Assembly: GCA_043798375.1 (NCBI GenBank)
Contig: JAZDOS010000014.1
Location: 1-38,419, forward strand
Direction of reading: 5' to 3'
Length of the DNA: 38,419 nt
From: JAPLMI01 sp043798375
GTDB lineage: Bacteria; Omnitrophota; Gorgyraeia; 2-01-FULL-45-10
Shown: positions 13,816 to 21,942 of the stretch, piece after piece
Numbering within the stretch: position 1 is the stretch's first letter
Layout: each line of letters starts with the position of its first letter
Position numbers and translations under genes: made by a program
The notes under the pieces: generated by a model
The model's database searches: none
What the model saw: only the letters and a program-made list of their open reading frames with translations
Told to the model about the DNA's origin: nothing

Positions 13816-16800
13816 ATGCTGTTAGATATGATAGACGCTAGATCTAATAGTTATGCCCATAATGGTCCGCTGAGTAGGGCAGGTTTAAACCTGCCCTACT
13901 GCCGGAAAAATAGGCCATTCAAGGTGGTGGTGTGCGCCATTACCCTGGTGGCCTTTATAGCTAATATTATCTCATATGATCTTGCCTGGGCGGATAGTCC
14001 GGCCACTCCTGCCGAGTCAGTCACTTTCAAAGAACTTAACCCCGATAATTTTATCCTACCCGTATATCTCGGCACGATCAAAGACTCATACTTATCCGAA
14101 CACCGAAAACCAAACACCAAAAACCAAACGATAATTCATATTCAGGACGCCCACTGTAACTACTACGCCCAGCACAAGATATCCGAAATAATAGAATATT
14201 TCAATAAGGAATACGGCGTAAATACGATCAACCTGGAAGGCGGCGCGCGGGACTATGACATCTCGATATTTACCGATATTAAAGACAAGAAGATTCGCGG
14301 CAGGGCGGCCGATTATTTCGTTAAAGAAGGCGTCGTTAACGGCGCCGAATACTTCGCCATCAATAACCCGGAAAAAATAACCCTCTGGGGTATGGAAGAC
14401 GTCCGGCTCTACATAGATAACCTTAAAGCATACAGGAATTCCCTGAAATACAAAGACGAGGTCGATAGATACCTCAAGAATTTAAACTACATCCTTTCAA
14501 ACCTCAAGCTCAAGATATATTCAAAAGAGCTTCTGGAGCTCGATTCAAGATATAACGCCTACAAGGCCAATAACGCCGATTTTAAAGACTACCTCGGCTA
14601 TCTCTTAGAGAAGGCGAAGAATAGGCTGATAGACATAAAGTCGTATACAAACATATACCTCCTCAACCAGACGCTTGACCAGGAAGCCGGCATTGACTTC
14701 CGAAGAGCCAATAACGAGCGGGATGAGCTTATAGATAAACTCCAGAAGCGCCTTTCGAAAAACGCGCTTGAAGAACTCGTCCTGAAAACGGTTGAATTCA
14801 AGGCCGAGCGCGTGTCTCAGGCGGATTTCTACCGGTATCTTGCGAATAAAGCGAAATCTATCAGTCTGAAACTTGACGATTTCCCGGAACTTGCGAAATA
14901 TTCAGTTTACGTGTCGACCTATCAGGCGATAGATAAGTCGAAGATAATGGATGAGGTGGCTAGCCTCGAAGATAAGCTTAAAGCCTTACTCTTTGCAAAC
15001 GATAAGGATATAGAGCTCGATATCCTCTCGAAAAACCTCGCCCTGATGAAGAATATGTTCAATATCTCCCTTACGCGCGATGATTACGAATATTATCAGG
15101 CGAACATTCGGTCTTTCGAGATGAGGAACTTCGCAAAGTTCATCGGGCGCGAAGCGCCGCTTTATAAGATTCAGGCGAAGCTTGATGAGAACATTGCCAG
15201 ACTCGATGATTTCCGCGAGGACATGTGCAAGTTTTACGAATTCTCGTTCAAGCGCGACAGCGTCTTCATCGATAACGTTCGGTTATCGGTTGTCGGTTCT
15301 CGGTTATCGCCCACACCTGCGAAAACCGAAAACCTAAAACCGAAAACCGCAATCATCGTTACCGGAGGATTCCACACCGAAAACCTCACCAAGATGTTCA
15401 AAAAACATGGCATTTCCTACGTATCGATCATCCCGAACTTCAAAAATTGCGATGGCTACGAATGCCCGTATTTCAAAATTCTATCAGGTGAGAAGAACTT
15501 ATGGATAAAAGATGCCCTGCCGTCGGTCCTCAATAGATCTCTCGCGACATTAGACGAGCTAAGTCCTGCAATGTTAATAGGAGCTAAAGAAGCAGGATTG
15601 CCAGTGCCTGCCGGTATAGGTGAAGTAGGACCCGTTGCTACTGGGGTAGCACCAAAAGAACCGTCCCCGGAAGCGCTGAATCTTAAACGCAGAATCGAAA
15701 TACAGCAGGAACGTGTTAATAAGATAGGTAGAGAATTCTTTAGTATTTCAAAAGCCGATCCCAAAGAGTTACGGCGAAAAACAGGTATAAGAAATATAGT
15801 TGAATCAGGAAAGCAATTCTTTCTTGTTACGTCTGCAAATATGACCGAGGCGTTATCCGACCACATAGAGATATCAGTAACGACCGCAGAGGGCTATAGC
15901 GATGATGAGTTAGCTTGGTTGATAGGTCACGAATTTGGCCATACTCAGCTTGGTCATCCTATAGACGCCTTATACGGAAAGAAAGTACCTAATTATCAGG
16001 CAAACGAACTTAGTGCGGATAGAGTAGCTGTTTTCTTGATGGCACAAGCCGGATTTAATCTCGATGGTGCTATTTCGGCCGTTGAAAAAACGTTAAATGG
16101 TGTCCGATTTACTATTAGCTGTATGCATACGCCTAAACAGGTAGAGGCGAGGAAGAAAAATATATATAAGCTTGTCAGGGAATTTGAATCCACGAGCAGA
16201 TCATCTGCTGTCGGGGTGGTATTGAGTGGGCCATCCACGGAAACATCGACCAGAGATTTATTCGGTCGCGGACTGATTTCAGAACAAATTACTAAACCGA
16301 TAGATGTAGATAGGTTATTTGAAATATTGACAGACGAAGCCATAGCATCTGGCATAAAAGTAGTTTCAATAGATGGGTTAAAAAACAAATTATTATTCGT
16401 CGTTGATACTATGAAAACGTCTATTCGAGAAAGCGGTAGGTGGAAAGGGTTCTTTATTGGGCTAGTTTCGATTTTCCGTATCATGTTAGGTGATTCCTGG
16501 CGTATCCATACGTTATATAACAGAGAGTCCGGCATTATTACGATTGCATATTATTTTGGATTTGGAGGAATCCCAAATAACGCGAAAAAACTGCATGAGT
16601 GTATTCATGTTTATCAGAATTTATTAATGCAGAAATATTTGCGTGAAGGTCTGATAACGCATGATGACATGGCAAACCTTATGAGCAAAAATTGGGAAAC
16701 TATTCCAAAGGAATTTGGAGGATCATATAGCATCTCAAAAGATGATCTTGGTAGAATTGAAGTCGAGATTAAAGATGCAATTTCGTCGCTTCCCCCAGCG

Positions 16801-19800
16801 CCATCCGCCGCCCAGCCGCCAGGAGGACTGTGCGTTACCGCGGATACCCTGCTTACGTTAAAAGACGGGCGGCAGATTCCTATCGTGCGGATTAAGGCGG
16901 GTGATTATGTCATGTCCCTAAACGAAACTACCCGCCTCGTTGAGCCGCATCGGGTTATCGGGCTATTGGACATGGGGGTAAAGCCGGTTTATAAGCTGAC
17001 GACCGCTTCGGGAAGGTCCATTAAGACTACCGCGAATCATCCCTATCTTACGCGGGAGGGGTGGGTTAAGGTAAGCGGATTAAGAACGGGTGAGGAGATT
17101 GCCGTGCCGCCGGTTTCTAGAGAGCCGCTCCGTAATCCACAATCGGATAAGGGAGAGATAGCCGAGACCTTTGTGAGAAGCGGCATATTTCAACGCTTCG
17201 ATCTAAGGAAACCGGATGGTCCTTTTCATAGAATGTGGACGAACTCTTCGGGGCCGGGGACGGGAAATGATAAGGGTATGAAGCCAGGGAAAGATCTTCT
17301 GGCCTTTTGGACGGCATATTTGCCGGTAAATATCTTCCCTCCGCATACGACTATCCTCTCGTGCGGATATTTCTTTACCAGTTTCTCCAGATTTCTTCTT
17401 ATAAAGGAGTCATTATCTAATATTTTTGCTTTCATTTTTACACCTCTAATAGCTGACAATGAAATCAGCATGCTCTCTATTCTATTTCCGAAATTAATAT
17501 ATCATGCGGCAATGAAGATGTCAAGTTGCTTTACCTCCGCGACAGTATGGGCCGAGGAGATGGGGGGCGGCGATATCTTATGGGACAAAATCGTCTCCAT
17601 CGAGCCCCTCGGCCCGAGGCATGTTTACGACATCGAGGTCGAAGGGACACATAACTTCATCGGAAACGGCATCTTCGCGCACAACACGATTATTCCGCGC
17701 GCTGTGCCGCCCGTTGCCCCAATGGCAGCGCCATCCGCCGCTGTTGCGTCCGCTGCCGCGCCTGCCGAAGCCGCGGCGAAGCCGGCGCAGGGCGAAGCCA
17801 AACCCCTTAGTGACGATGAGATAACGTATGGATGGTTCGATCCGGCGAAAGAAGAAGTAGTGATAGACAGGGAAAAGGCGAAGAATATGCTGAAAAATTC
17901 CAGTATTGAAGGGGCGCAAGGTCTACCAGACCACAAGCTGACCGTATTCGTCCATTGCCATGAGGTATTCCATGAGCTTGTAAAAAAGCTTGGAATAACC
18001 ACCACAGAGGATGAGGAGGTTCTTGCCAATCAATTCGCGGCATTCATCCTCGGATCCCGCGCCCCTCCCAAAGTTGAAAATGACATACCGGAACCCTTGC
18101 GTAAAGAGATATTTGATAAAATAACGGATCCTTCCCTAATAGAACAAGTTTTCGCTCTATTTGCCTCACCATATGGAATCGATGATAGCGGAGCATTCCT
18201 CCTTGCCGTCCACCGCCTTCATATAAATATTAATAATGTGCGACTTATTGAACAAGGCGAAACCATCCCCGCCGGCGCGAAGGCGATGGCGGCGCCGGCC
18301 GGTGCGGTTGATGACATTGCCGTAAAAGCCAGAGAAATAGCAGATGCGTATCCGCGGGACGGTTTCCGCGTAACACCCCTATCTCCAGTATCGGAGAAAC
18401 ATTATAATATATTTGAACAGCCTGAGGGAGTTATGAGACTGGTCCGGGGACGTAACTGGTATCTGCGCAATAAGACTCAGGAGGAAGCAAGCCGCATAAT
18501 TGCCAGAGGGTTAAACAGCTTCCGGCCTGCGGCCTTGGAAAAAATGAAAGAATGGATCGTGAAACAGTTGGAGGAGGAGGGGTATTCGATAAGCAAGGAA
18601 AAGATAACGGCAATGGTAAGTTATGGAAGCTACTGGTATTCGGACGACGACCCCAGCGATCTGGATATTTTTGTAGTAGTAAGGCAGGATGGTATCGATG
18701 AAATGCTTTTGGGTAGAAAGATTGATCAGGCTGAATGGTTTAAAATGGATGCTACGAGAAAAGTAGGTACGGTTGATTTAAAAGTTGTAAGTGAAAATTA
18801 TTATAGAAGCCGTGCCTATGAGGTCGAAGAAGACGTGAATTCACAAATGCGCGATGAAGCCATGTTCTGGGGGCACGGTATTATTATAGATGGCATAGAT
18901 TACTGGGCAAACAGCCCCACTCCCTTCAACCTCATTCAGGCAATTCGCCAAATGATTTATGCGACAAGATTGTACCTTGATGATGCCGACCGCGATTATG
19001 CGCTGAGAAAAATGAATCGTCGCTGGTTAGAAGCAAAATTAATGTTTGACCTGCTATTTTCAGATGATTATCTTGGTAAGGGAAATGACGAAATGGGTTA
19101 TGCGCAAATACAGGCAATCGACAAAGAAATGACTCAGGCATTAGCCGAAGATAATCGAGACCTCATCATTTCCTCATTGCAAAAAGCGCTGCAGGAACTC
19201 CTCACAACCCACATTGAAGAGGGGCTAAAGAGAGATATTCCAAATGAAATCGAACGAATAAGGAAATTATATTCTGAACCATCCGCCGCCGTGTCTGCCC
19301 TACGAAGCCACGAGCCGTCTCGCGGTGTGGGCGAAGAAGTAGCGGCGGAGCCGGCGCAAAGGCCGGGTACCACCGCACAAGAATTGCAGGACATCGTTGA
19401 TCGCTACGTGAAAGTGCCGGTAGAATCTACCGAGAATATTCCACCGGAAATAATGATGATATTTGATGCCGTTGAGAAATTACGAAACGATCCGAAGAAT
19501 CCCATTGATTTACAGGTAATATTGACCGGCGGAACAGCGCGCGATTTTGCAGTTGCGACACGATCAAAAATAAAATTGCTGTTTCCTTCAACCACCGACT
19601 ATGACATTGCGATTCTATTGCCGCCCGGCGAGGAGGAGATAATTTATCATGAAGATGGTTATAAGCGATTGGAAGAAGCATTTAAACAAAAACTCATACA
19701 ATCGGGATATCCGGAAGATGAGCTTAAGGATCTTAGAATCGATTTCATTCCGGGGGTCAAGATAGAAGGAACTTACGTTTTTGAAAATTTACTTAATACG

Positions 19801-21768
19801 CAAGCCGGCAACGCATTCAGCATCAGCCGTCTCGGCGTAGCGAAGATAAACGATAAATTTACCATTTTTGGGCTGAAAGAGGCGGTAGGTGATCTTATTG
19901 GTTTTAACCTAAAGCTCTGGATTCAGGAAGGCAGAACGCCGGGACCCGCCATGTCGGCAAAAATGCTCGGGAAAGCCTCTATTTATAGCGAGGTAGCTGG
20001 TTTTGCTCTGGATAGCGACATTCGCGAAAAGATTTTACAAGACGTTAGAGAAGTTGGAAAATCCGGCAAGGATGCAATCATGCAATTCATGCAGGATATT
20101 TTAAGATATACGCAGCTCGCGGGTAAGAATGACGACTTTGAAAATAGGTTGAAAAAAACGATTACATTGATGGGATTGGATGCCGAATTCAGGTATTCGG
20201 CAGACGAATTAATTACAATGGCCAGCAGGGGCATATCCGCGCGGCCTGTGGACAGCGAAGGCCGAGTTGCGCCTACGGTGATGACGGGCTTATCGCCGGC
20301 GCCGCCCGTCAATATATTCGATAGCGAATATATGAAGGATGCTATAGCGGTCGAACGAAGCAATGTTCTTAATCGGCTTCGGGGACAGGTTCTCCTGGAC
20401 GTTAAAGAGGCATCGCAACTAACAAAAGACGAAGCCAGTGATATAGCCAGGGCATTAATGGGTTGGATAGCAGATGGCACGAAATATATTCCCCACCGTA
20501 ATGACATAGCAGACACGATAAACTGTTTATTGGATGAAGATTATAAAGGACGGCTATCGCAGGTAAACGGCAACAAGAGACGCATCTATTTTGCGCTCAG
20601 TTCCCGGAAAGTTAATGGTACATCTCTTCGGAAGGTAGAAGGTATAGTTGAGATAGGGGAAGATATACCGGCCATGGGAGCTGTTTCGCCTGCCGGAACG
20701 TTTATTACCTGGTGGCAGATTAGCCCTGAAGAAAGATTTAAGGGAGTCGGGGAACAACTTCTCTGGCACGTAGTCAATAAAGAGATAAAGACAGCTCAAG
20801 AGATGGGCTTCAGGTTTGCCGGCACAAAGGCGGTCGAAGCGTTAGAGCAAAAAGGAATACAACCAGGCGTTCTGGTTCCTAGGGTTACGCTTCAGAAGTG
20901 CGTACTTGCGCAGAGCGCCGGCACATTAGCCATTTTGAATAATGCGAAGATGGGCGATACGGGCGCTGTGGAAATATTAGCCGGTATACAAGCAACAGTG
21001 CATCCAGTCGCGCTACCTGCCGCCGCACCGGCTCTGTTTCGCCCTTCGGGTTTCGTAGGGCAAGCCGCGAAAGACTCTGCTATCGCGGATTATCTTGGGA
21101 ATTTATATGCATCTTCTAAAGAGCTCGTTTCCGGGACGAACATGCCCGACACGCCTAGATTTTTCTTTATTCCGCTATCGCGTAAACTCTGCGATGTCGC
21201 TAACGGCTCATTGCAAGGAAAAGTCCAGGCGTTATGGAAGTCGCTCAGAGACGAGTTGAGGCATAAATACAGAATCGGAAATATAAATATCATATTCTAC
21301 GACGGAACTATAGAAAAATTGGAAGAAAAGATGGCGGCGCAAAAAGAAGAGTTAAAGGCCGAGAATACCGTGATATATATCGACGGCACCGATAGGCCGG
21401 TTGACGCGTACAAAGAAATCGCGGATAAGTTTTATACTATAAGAGAGGTGGCGGTTAAAGAAGGCAGGGGTTATATTTCGATCGGCGGCCATGTCGCGCT
21501 CGGCCTCGGCATACTGGAATTACACGCCGGTAAAGACCACGGGTATTACTCAAAAGTTATAGATGCCCTGATAGCCCTTTCATATAAGAAAGATCACCTG
21601 AATAAATACAAGAAGGAAGAGGTGACTGTTGCCGATGTCGATCAGTTCCTGCAAGATGTTAAAAACGGAAATATAGAAATTACGCTTCCACCAATCAGAG
21701 AAGCCGATATAGACGAAAATATGAGGGATTACGCCGCCGCGGAAGAGGCGGCGATGAGGTCGTTGTAA
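13816..21768 (+). CDS. Giant exported multidomain protein with metalloprotease-like, Hint/intein, nucleotidyltransferase and GNAT-like domains
   Basis: One open frame of 2650 codons; ATG 13828 (codon 5) is an alternative start with better spacing from AAAGGA. A long basic n-region leads to a signal or anchor segment at residues about 38-58 (ending DLAWA). Residues about 95-570 form a helical domain opening with IIHIQDAHCNYYAQHKI and ending with IIVTGGFHTENL, loosely like the ChaN/TIKI type (weak). An M48-like peptidase has HEFGH at 705-709 and NELSADRVAVF. A second HExxH (HECIH) is at 927-931. Residues 1006-1290 are an intein. A third HExxH (HEVFH, 1382-1386) is followed by EEVLANQF. Nucleotidyltransferase folds lie near Gly1604-Ser1605/Asp1615-Asp1617 and Gly1905-Gly1906/Asp1928-Asp1930. 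A GNAT-like motif is RFKGVGEQLL. Ala/Pro-rich linkers separate the modules. The overall function is unknown; processing by splicing and proteolysis is inferred. Confidence 0.85.
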   Translation: MLLDMIDARSNSYAHNGPLSRAGLNLPYCRKNRPFKVVVCAITLVAFIANIISYDLAWADSPATPAESVTFKELNPDNFILPVYLGTIKDSYLSEHRKPNTKNQTIIHIQDAHCNYYAQHKISEIIEYFNKEYGVNTINLEGGARDYDISIFTDIKDKKIRGRAADYFVKEGVVNGAEYFAINNPEKITLWGMEDVRLYIDNLKAYRNSLKYKDEVDRYLKNLNYILSNLKLKIYSKELLELDSRYNAYKANNADFKDYLGYLLEKAKNRLIDIKSYTNIYLLNQTLDQEAGIDFRRANNERDELIDKLQKRLSKNALEELVLKTVEFKAERVSQADFYRYLANKAKSISLKLDDFPELAKYSVYVSTYQAIDKSKIMDEVASLEDKLKALLFANDKDIELDILSKNLALMKNMFNISLTRDDYEYYQANIRSFEMRNFAKFIGREAPLYKIQAKLDENIARLDDFREDMCKFYEFSFKRDSVFIDNVRLSVVGSRLSPTPAKTENLKPKTAIIVTGGFHTENLTKMFKKHGISYVSIIPNFKNCDGYECPYFKILSGEKNLWIKDALPSVLNRSLATLDELSPAMLIGAKEAGLPVPAGIGEVGPVATGVAPKEPSPEALNLKRRIEIQQERVNKIGREFFSISKADPKELRRKTGIRNIVESGKQFFLVTSANMTEALSDHIEISVTTAEGYSDDELAWLIGHEFGHTQLGHPIDALYGKKVPNYQANELSADRVAVFLMAQAGFNLDGAISAVEKTLNGVRFTISCMHTPKQVEARKKNIYKLVREFESTSRSSAVGVVLSGPSTETSTRDLFGRGLISEQITKPIDVDRLFEILTDEAIASGIKVVSIDGLKNKLLFVVDTMKTSIRESGRWKGFFIGLVSIFRIMLGDSWRIHTLYNRESGIITIAYYFGFGGIPNNAKKLHECIHVYQNLLMQKYLREGLITHDDMANLMSKNWETIPKEFGGSYSISKDDLGRIEVEIKDAISSLPPAPSAAQPPGGLCVTADTLLTLKDGRQIPIVRIKAGDYVMSLNETTRLVEPHRVIGLLDMGVKPVYKLTTASGRSIKTTANHPYLTREGWVKVSGLRTGEEIAVPPVSREPLRNPQSDKGEIAETFVRSGIFQRFDLRKPDGPFHRMWTNSSGPGTGNDKGMKPGKDLLAFWTAYLPVNIFPPHTTILSCGYFFTSFSRFLLIKESLSNIFAFIFTPLIADNEISMLSILFPKLIYHAAMKMSSCFTSATVWAEEMGGGDILWDKIVSIEPLGPRHVYDIEVEGTHNFIGNGIFAHNTIIPRAVPPVAPMAAPSAAVASAAAPAEAAAKPAQGEAKPLSDDEITYGWFDPAKEEVVIDREKAKNMLKNSSIEGAQGLPDHKLTVFVHCHEVFHELVKKLGITTTEDEEVLANQFAAFILGSRAPPKVENDIPEPLRKEIFDKITDPSLIEQVFALFASPYGIDDSGAFLLAVHRLHININNVRLIEQGETIPAGAKAMAAPAGAVDDIAVKAREIADAYPRDGFRVTPLSPVSEKHYNIFEQPEGVMRLVRGRNWYLRNKTQEEASRIIARGLNSFRPAALEKMKEWIVKQLEEEGYSISKEKITAMVSYGSYWYSDDDPSDLDIFVVVRQDGIDEMLLGRKIDQAEWFKMDATRKVGTVDLKVVSENYYRSRAYEVEEDVNSQMRDEAMFWGHGIIIDGIDYWANSPTPFNLIQAIRQMIYATRLYLDDADRDYALRKMNRRWLEAKLMFDLLFSDDYLGKGNDEMGYAQIQAIDKEMTQALAEDNRDLIISSLQKALQELLTTHIEEGLKRDIPNEIERIRKLYSEPSAAVSALRSHEPSRGVGEEVAAEPAQRPGTTAQELQDIVDRYVKVPVESTENIPPEIMMIFDAVEKLRNDPKNPIDLQVILTGGTARDFAVATRSKIKLLFPSTTDYDIAILLPPGEEEIIYHEDGYKRLEEAFKQKLIQSGYPEDELKDLRIDFIPGVKIEGTYVFENLLNTQAGNAFSISRLGVAKINDKFTIFGLKEAVGDLIGFNLKLWIQEGRTPGPAMSAKMLGKASIYSEVAGFALDSDIREKILQDVREVGKSGKDAIMQFMQDILRYTQLAGKNDDFENRLKKTITLMGLDAEFRYSADELITMASRGISARPVDSEGRVAPTVMTGLSPAPPVNIFDSEYMKDAIAVERSNVLNRLRGQVLLDVKEASQLTKDEASDIARALMGWIADGTKYIPHRNDIADTINCLLDEDYKGRLSQVNGNKRRIYFALSSRKVNGTSLRKVEGIVEIGEDIPAMGAVSPAGTFITWWQISPEERFKGVGEQLLWHVVNKEIKTAQEMGFRFAGTKAVEALEQKGIQPGVLVPRVTLQKCVLAQSAGTLAILNNAKMGDTGAVEILAGIQATVHPVALPAAAPALFRPSGFVGQAAKDSAIADYLGNLYASSKELVSGTNMPDTPRFFFIPLSRKLCDVANGSLQGKVQALWKSLRDELRHKYRIGNINIIFYDGTIEKLEEKMAAQKEELKAENTVIYIDGTDRPVDAYKEIADKFYTIREVAVKEGRGYISIGGHVALGLGILELHAGKDHGYYSKVIDALIALSYKKDHLNKYKKEEVTVADVDQFLQDVKNGNIEITLPPIREADIDENMRDYAAAEEAAMRSL
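13873..13900. repeat. 28-base perfect palindrome inside the signal-peptide coding region
   Basis: AGTAGGGCAGGTTT (13873-13886) is followed at once by its reverse complement (13887-13900) with no loop. It encodes residues about 20-28 (SRAGLNLPY) of the giant protein and lengthens the region before the hydrophobic segment. A perfect palindrome of this size is unlikely to arise by coding constraints and looks like an inserted repeat. Confidence 0.85.
14102..14129. repeat. Degenerate heptanucleotide array in the giant gene (first)
   Basis: Four 7-base units: ACCGAAA, ACCAAAC, ACCAAAA, ACCAAAC. They encode the polar stretch RKPNTKNQ between the N-terminal linker and the first folded domain. Confidence 0.7.
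15279..15349. repeat. Pair of opposed heptanucleotide arrays in the giant gene
   Basis: Left array: TCGGTTA, TCGGTTG, TCGGTTC, TCGGTTA (15279-15306). Right array: AAAACCG, AAAACCT, AAAACCG, AAAACCG (15322-15349). The core words TCGGTT and AACCGA are reverse complements, so the arrays face each other and can pair across a 15-base gap. They encode a loop at residues about 488-512, just before the segment IIVTGGFHTENL. Confidence 0.75.
17203..17229 (-). pseudogene. Stub of a second gene coupled to the nested antisense gene
   Basis: An ATG (17229-17227) overlaps the stop of the nested gene as ATGA and reads MKRTIRFP before TAG at 17205-17203. If the TAG were one base different (TAT or TAC), the frame would continue FPYIEA. 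This may be the remnant of a partner gene that lost its reading frame. The evidence is weak and rests on the overlap and the short motif. Confidence 0.3.
17226..17435 (-). CDS. Small DUF5678-like gene nested antisense inside the intein
   Basis: A 69-residue protein reading KILDNDSFIRRNLEKLV, then KKYPHERIVVCGGKIFTG, KARRSFPG and the ending PVPGPEEFVHIL. This layout (lysine-rich helix, YP-x-x-xIVV-x-GGKI strand pair, KA-x-x-x-FPG helix, PVPGPEE tail) resembles DUF5678-type small proteins of unknown function; that family call is from memory and moderate. The start is ATG 17435 because AGAGGTG (17447-17441) stands five bases upstream. A consensus promoter precedes it on the same strand. It lies wholly inside the giant gene on the other strand and occupies the intein's central, endonuclease position. 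Transcription from here would oppose transcription of the giant gene. Confidence 0.65.
   Translation of the reverse strand: MKAKILDNDSFIRRNLEKLVKKYPHERIVVCGGKIFTGKYAVQKARRSFPGFIPLSFPVPGPEEFVHIL
17496..17524 (-). promoter_or_regulatory. Promoter of the nested antisense gene
   Basis: Read on the minus strand: TTGACA (17524-17519), a 17-base spacer and TATATT (17501-17496). Transcription would begin near 17489, about 54 bases before the ATG. The match to consensus, with correct spacing to a Shine-Dalgarno and ATG, argues that the nested gene is real. Confidence 0.7.
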
Positions 21769-21783
21769 TACGAGTTGTATTTG

Positions 21784-21856
21784 CCCGGGAGGTTGGAGCG
21801 CCCTTTGGAGCTTACTAGCGTCGGCTTCAAATAGAGCCGCCTCCCGGGATTTTTTT
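21784..21856 (+). terminator. Intrinsic terminator after the giant gene
   Basis: CCCGGGAGG (21784-21792) pairs with CCTCCCGGG (21840-21848), followed by A and seven T (21850-21856). The 47-base interior holds a further small stem, CGGCT/AGCCG (21822-21826/21835-21839). Confidence 0.85.
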
Positions 21857-21908
21857 GCGTGCCAGCGAATTCCGGCAAAAAAATTTCATACATTTTTTCG
21901 CTTTCCGC

Positions 21909-21936
21909 TTGACAAAACAGAAATATAATGTATACT
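21909..21936 (+). promoter_or_regulatory. Promoter of the DUF4143 ATPase gene
   Basis: TTGACA (21909-21914), a 16-base spacer and TATACT (21931-21936). Transcription would start about 21943, which is the ATG itself, implying a leaderless or nearly leaderless mRNA. Confidence 0.7.
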
Positions 21937-21942
21937 TTATTT

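Larger units (their letters stand above)
16831..17685 (+). other. Intein / bacterial intein-like (Hint) domain inside the giant protein
   Basis: Residues 1006-1290 of the giant protein. The first residue is Cys1006 in CVTADTLLTLKDG (block A), followed by GDYVMSLNE. Block B is TTANHPYLT, with the Thr-x-x-His needed for N-S acyl shift. Block F/G is HVYDIEVEGTHNFIGNG-IFAHN, ending in His1289-Asn1290 with Thr1291 as the +1 residue, so all residues needed for splicing are present. The insertion point is not in an active site but between two Ala/Pro-rich linkers (PSAAQPPGGL and TIIPRAVPPV), as is usual for A-type bacterial intein-like domains. The middle (about 17120-17560) is not a homing endonuclease; it carries a small gene on the opposite strand. 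Confidence 0.88.

Noticed and set aside
15996..16535. Minus-strand open frame of 179 codons inside the giant gene
   Set aside because: Ser/Asn-rich translation with no recognisable motif or ribosome site; it mirrors the coding strand.
16831..17685. Reading the Hint domain as a hedgehog-type autoprocessing domain
   Set aside because: It has a C-terminal HN and +1 Thr with sequence continuing into further domains, which fits an intein or A-type intein-like domain rather than a hedgehog C-terminus.
17578..17919. Minus-strand open frame of 113 codons across the intein end
   Set aside because: Arg/Gly-rich composition, no promoter or ribosome site, and it is the complement of strongly conserved intein motifs, so it is a shadow.
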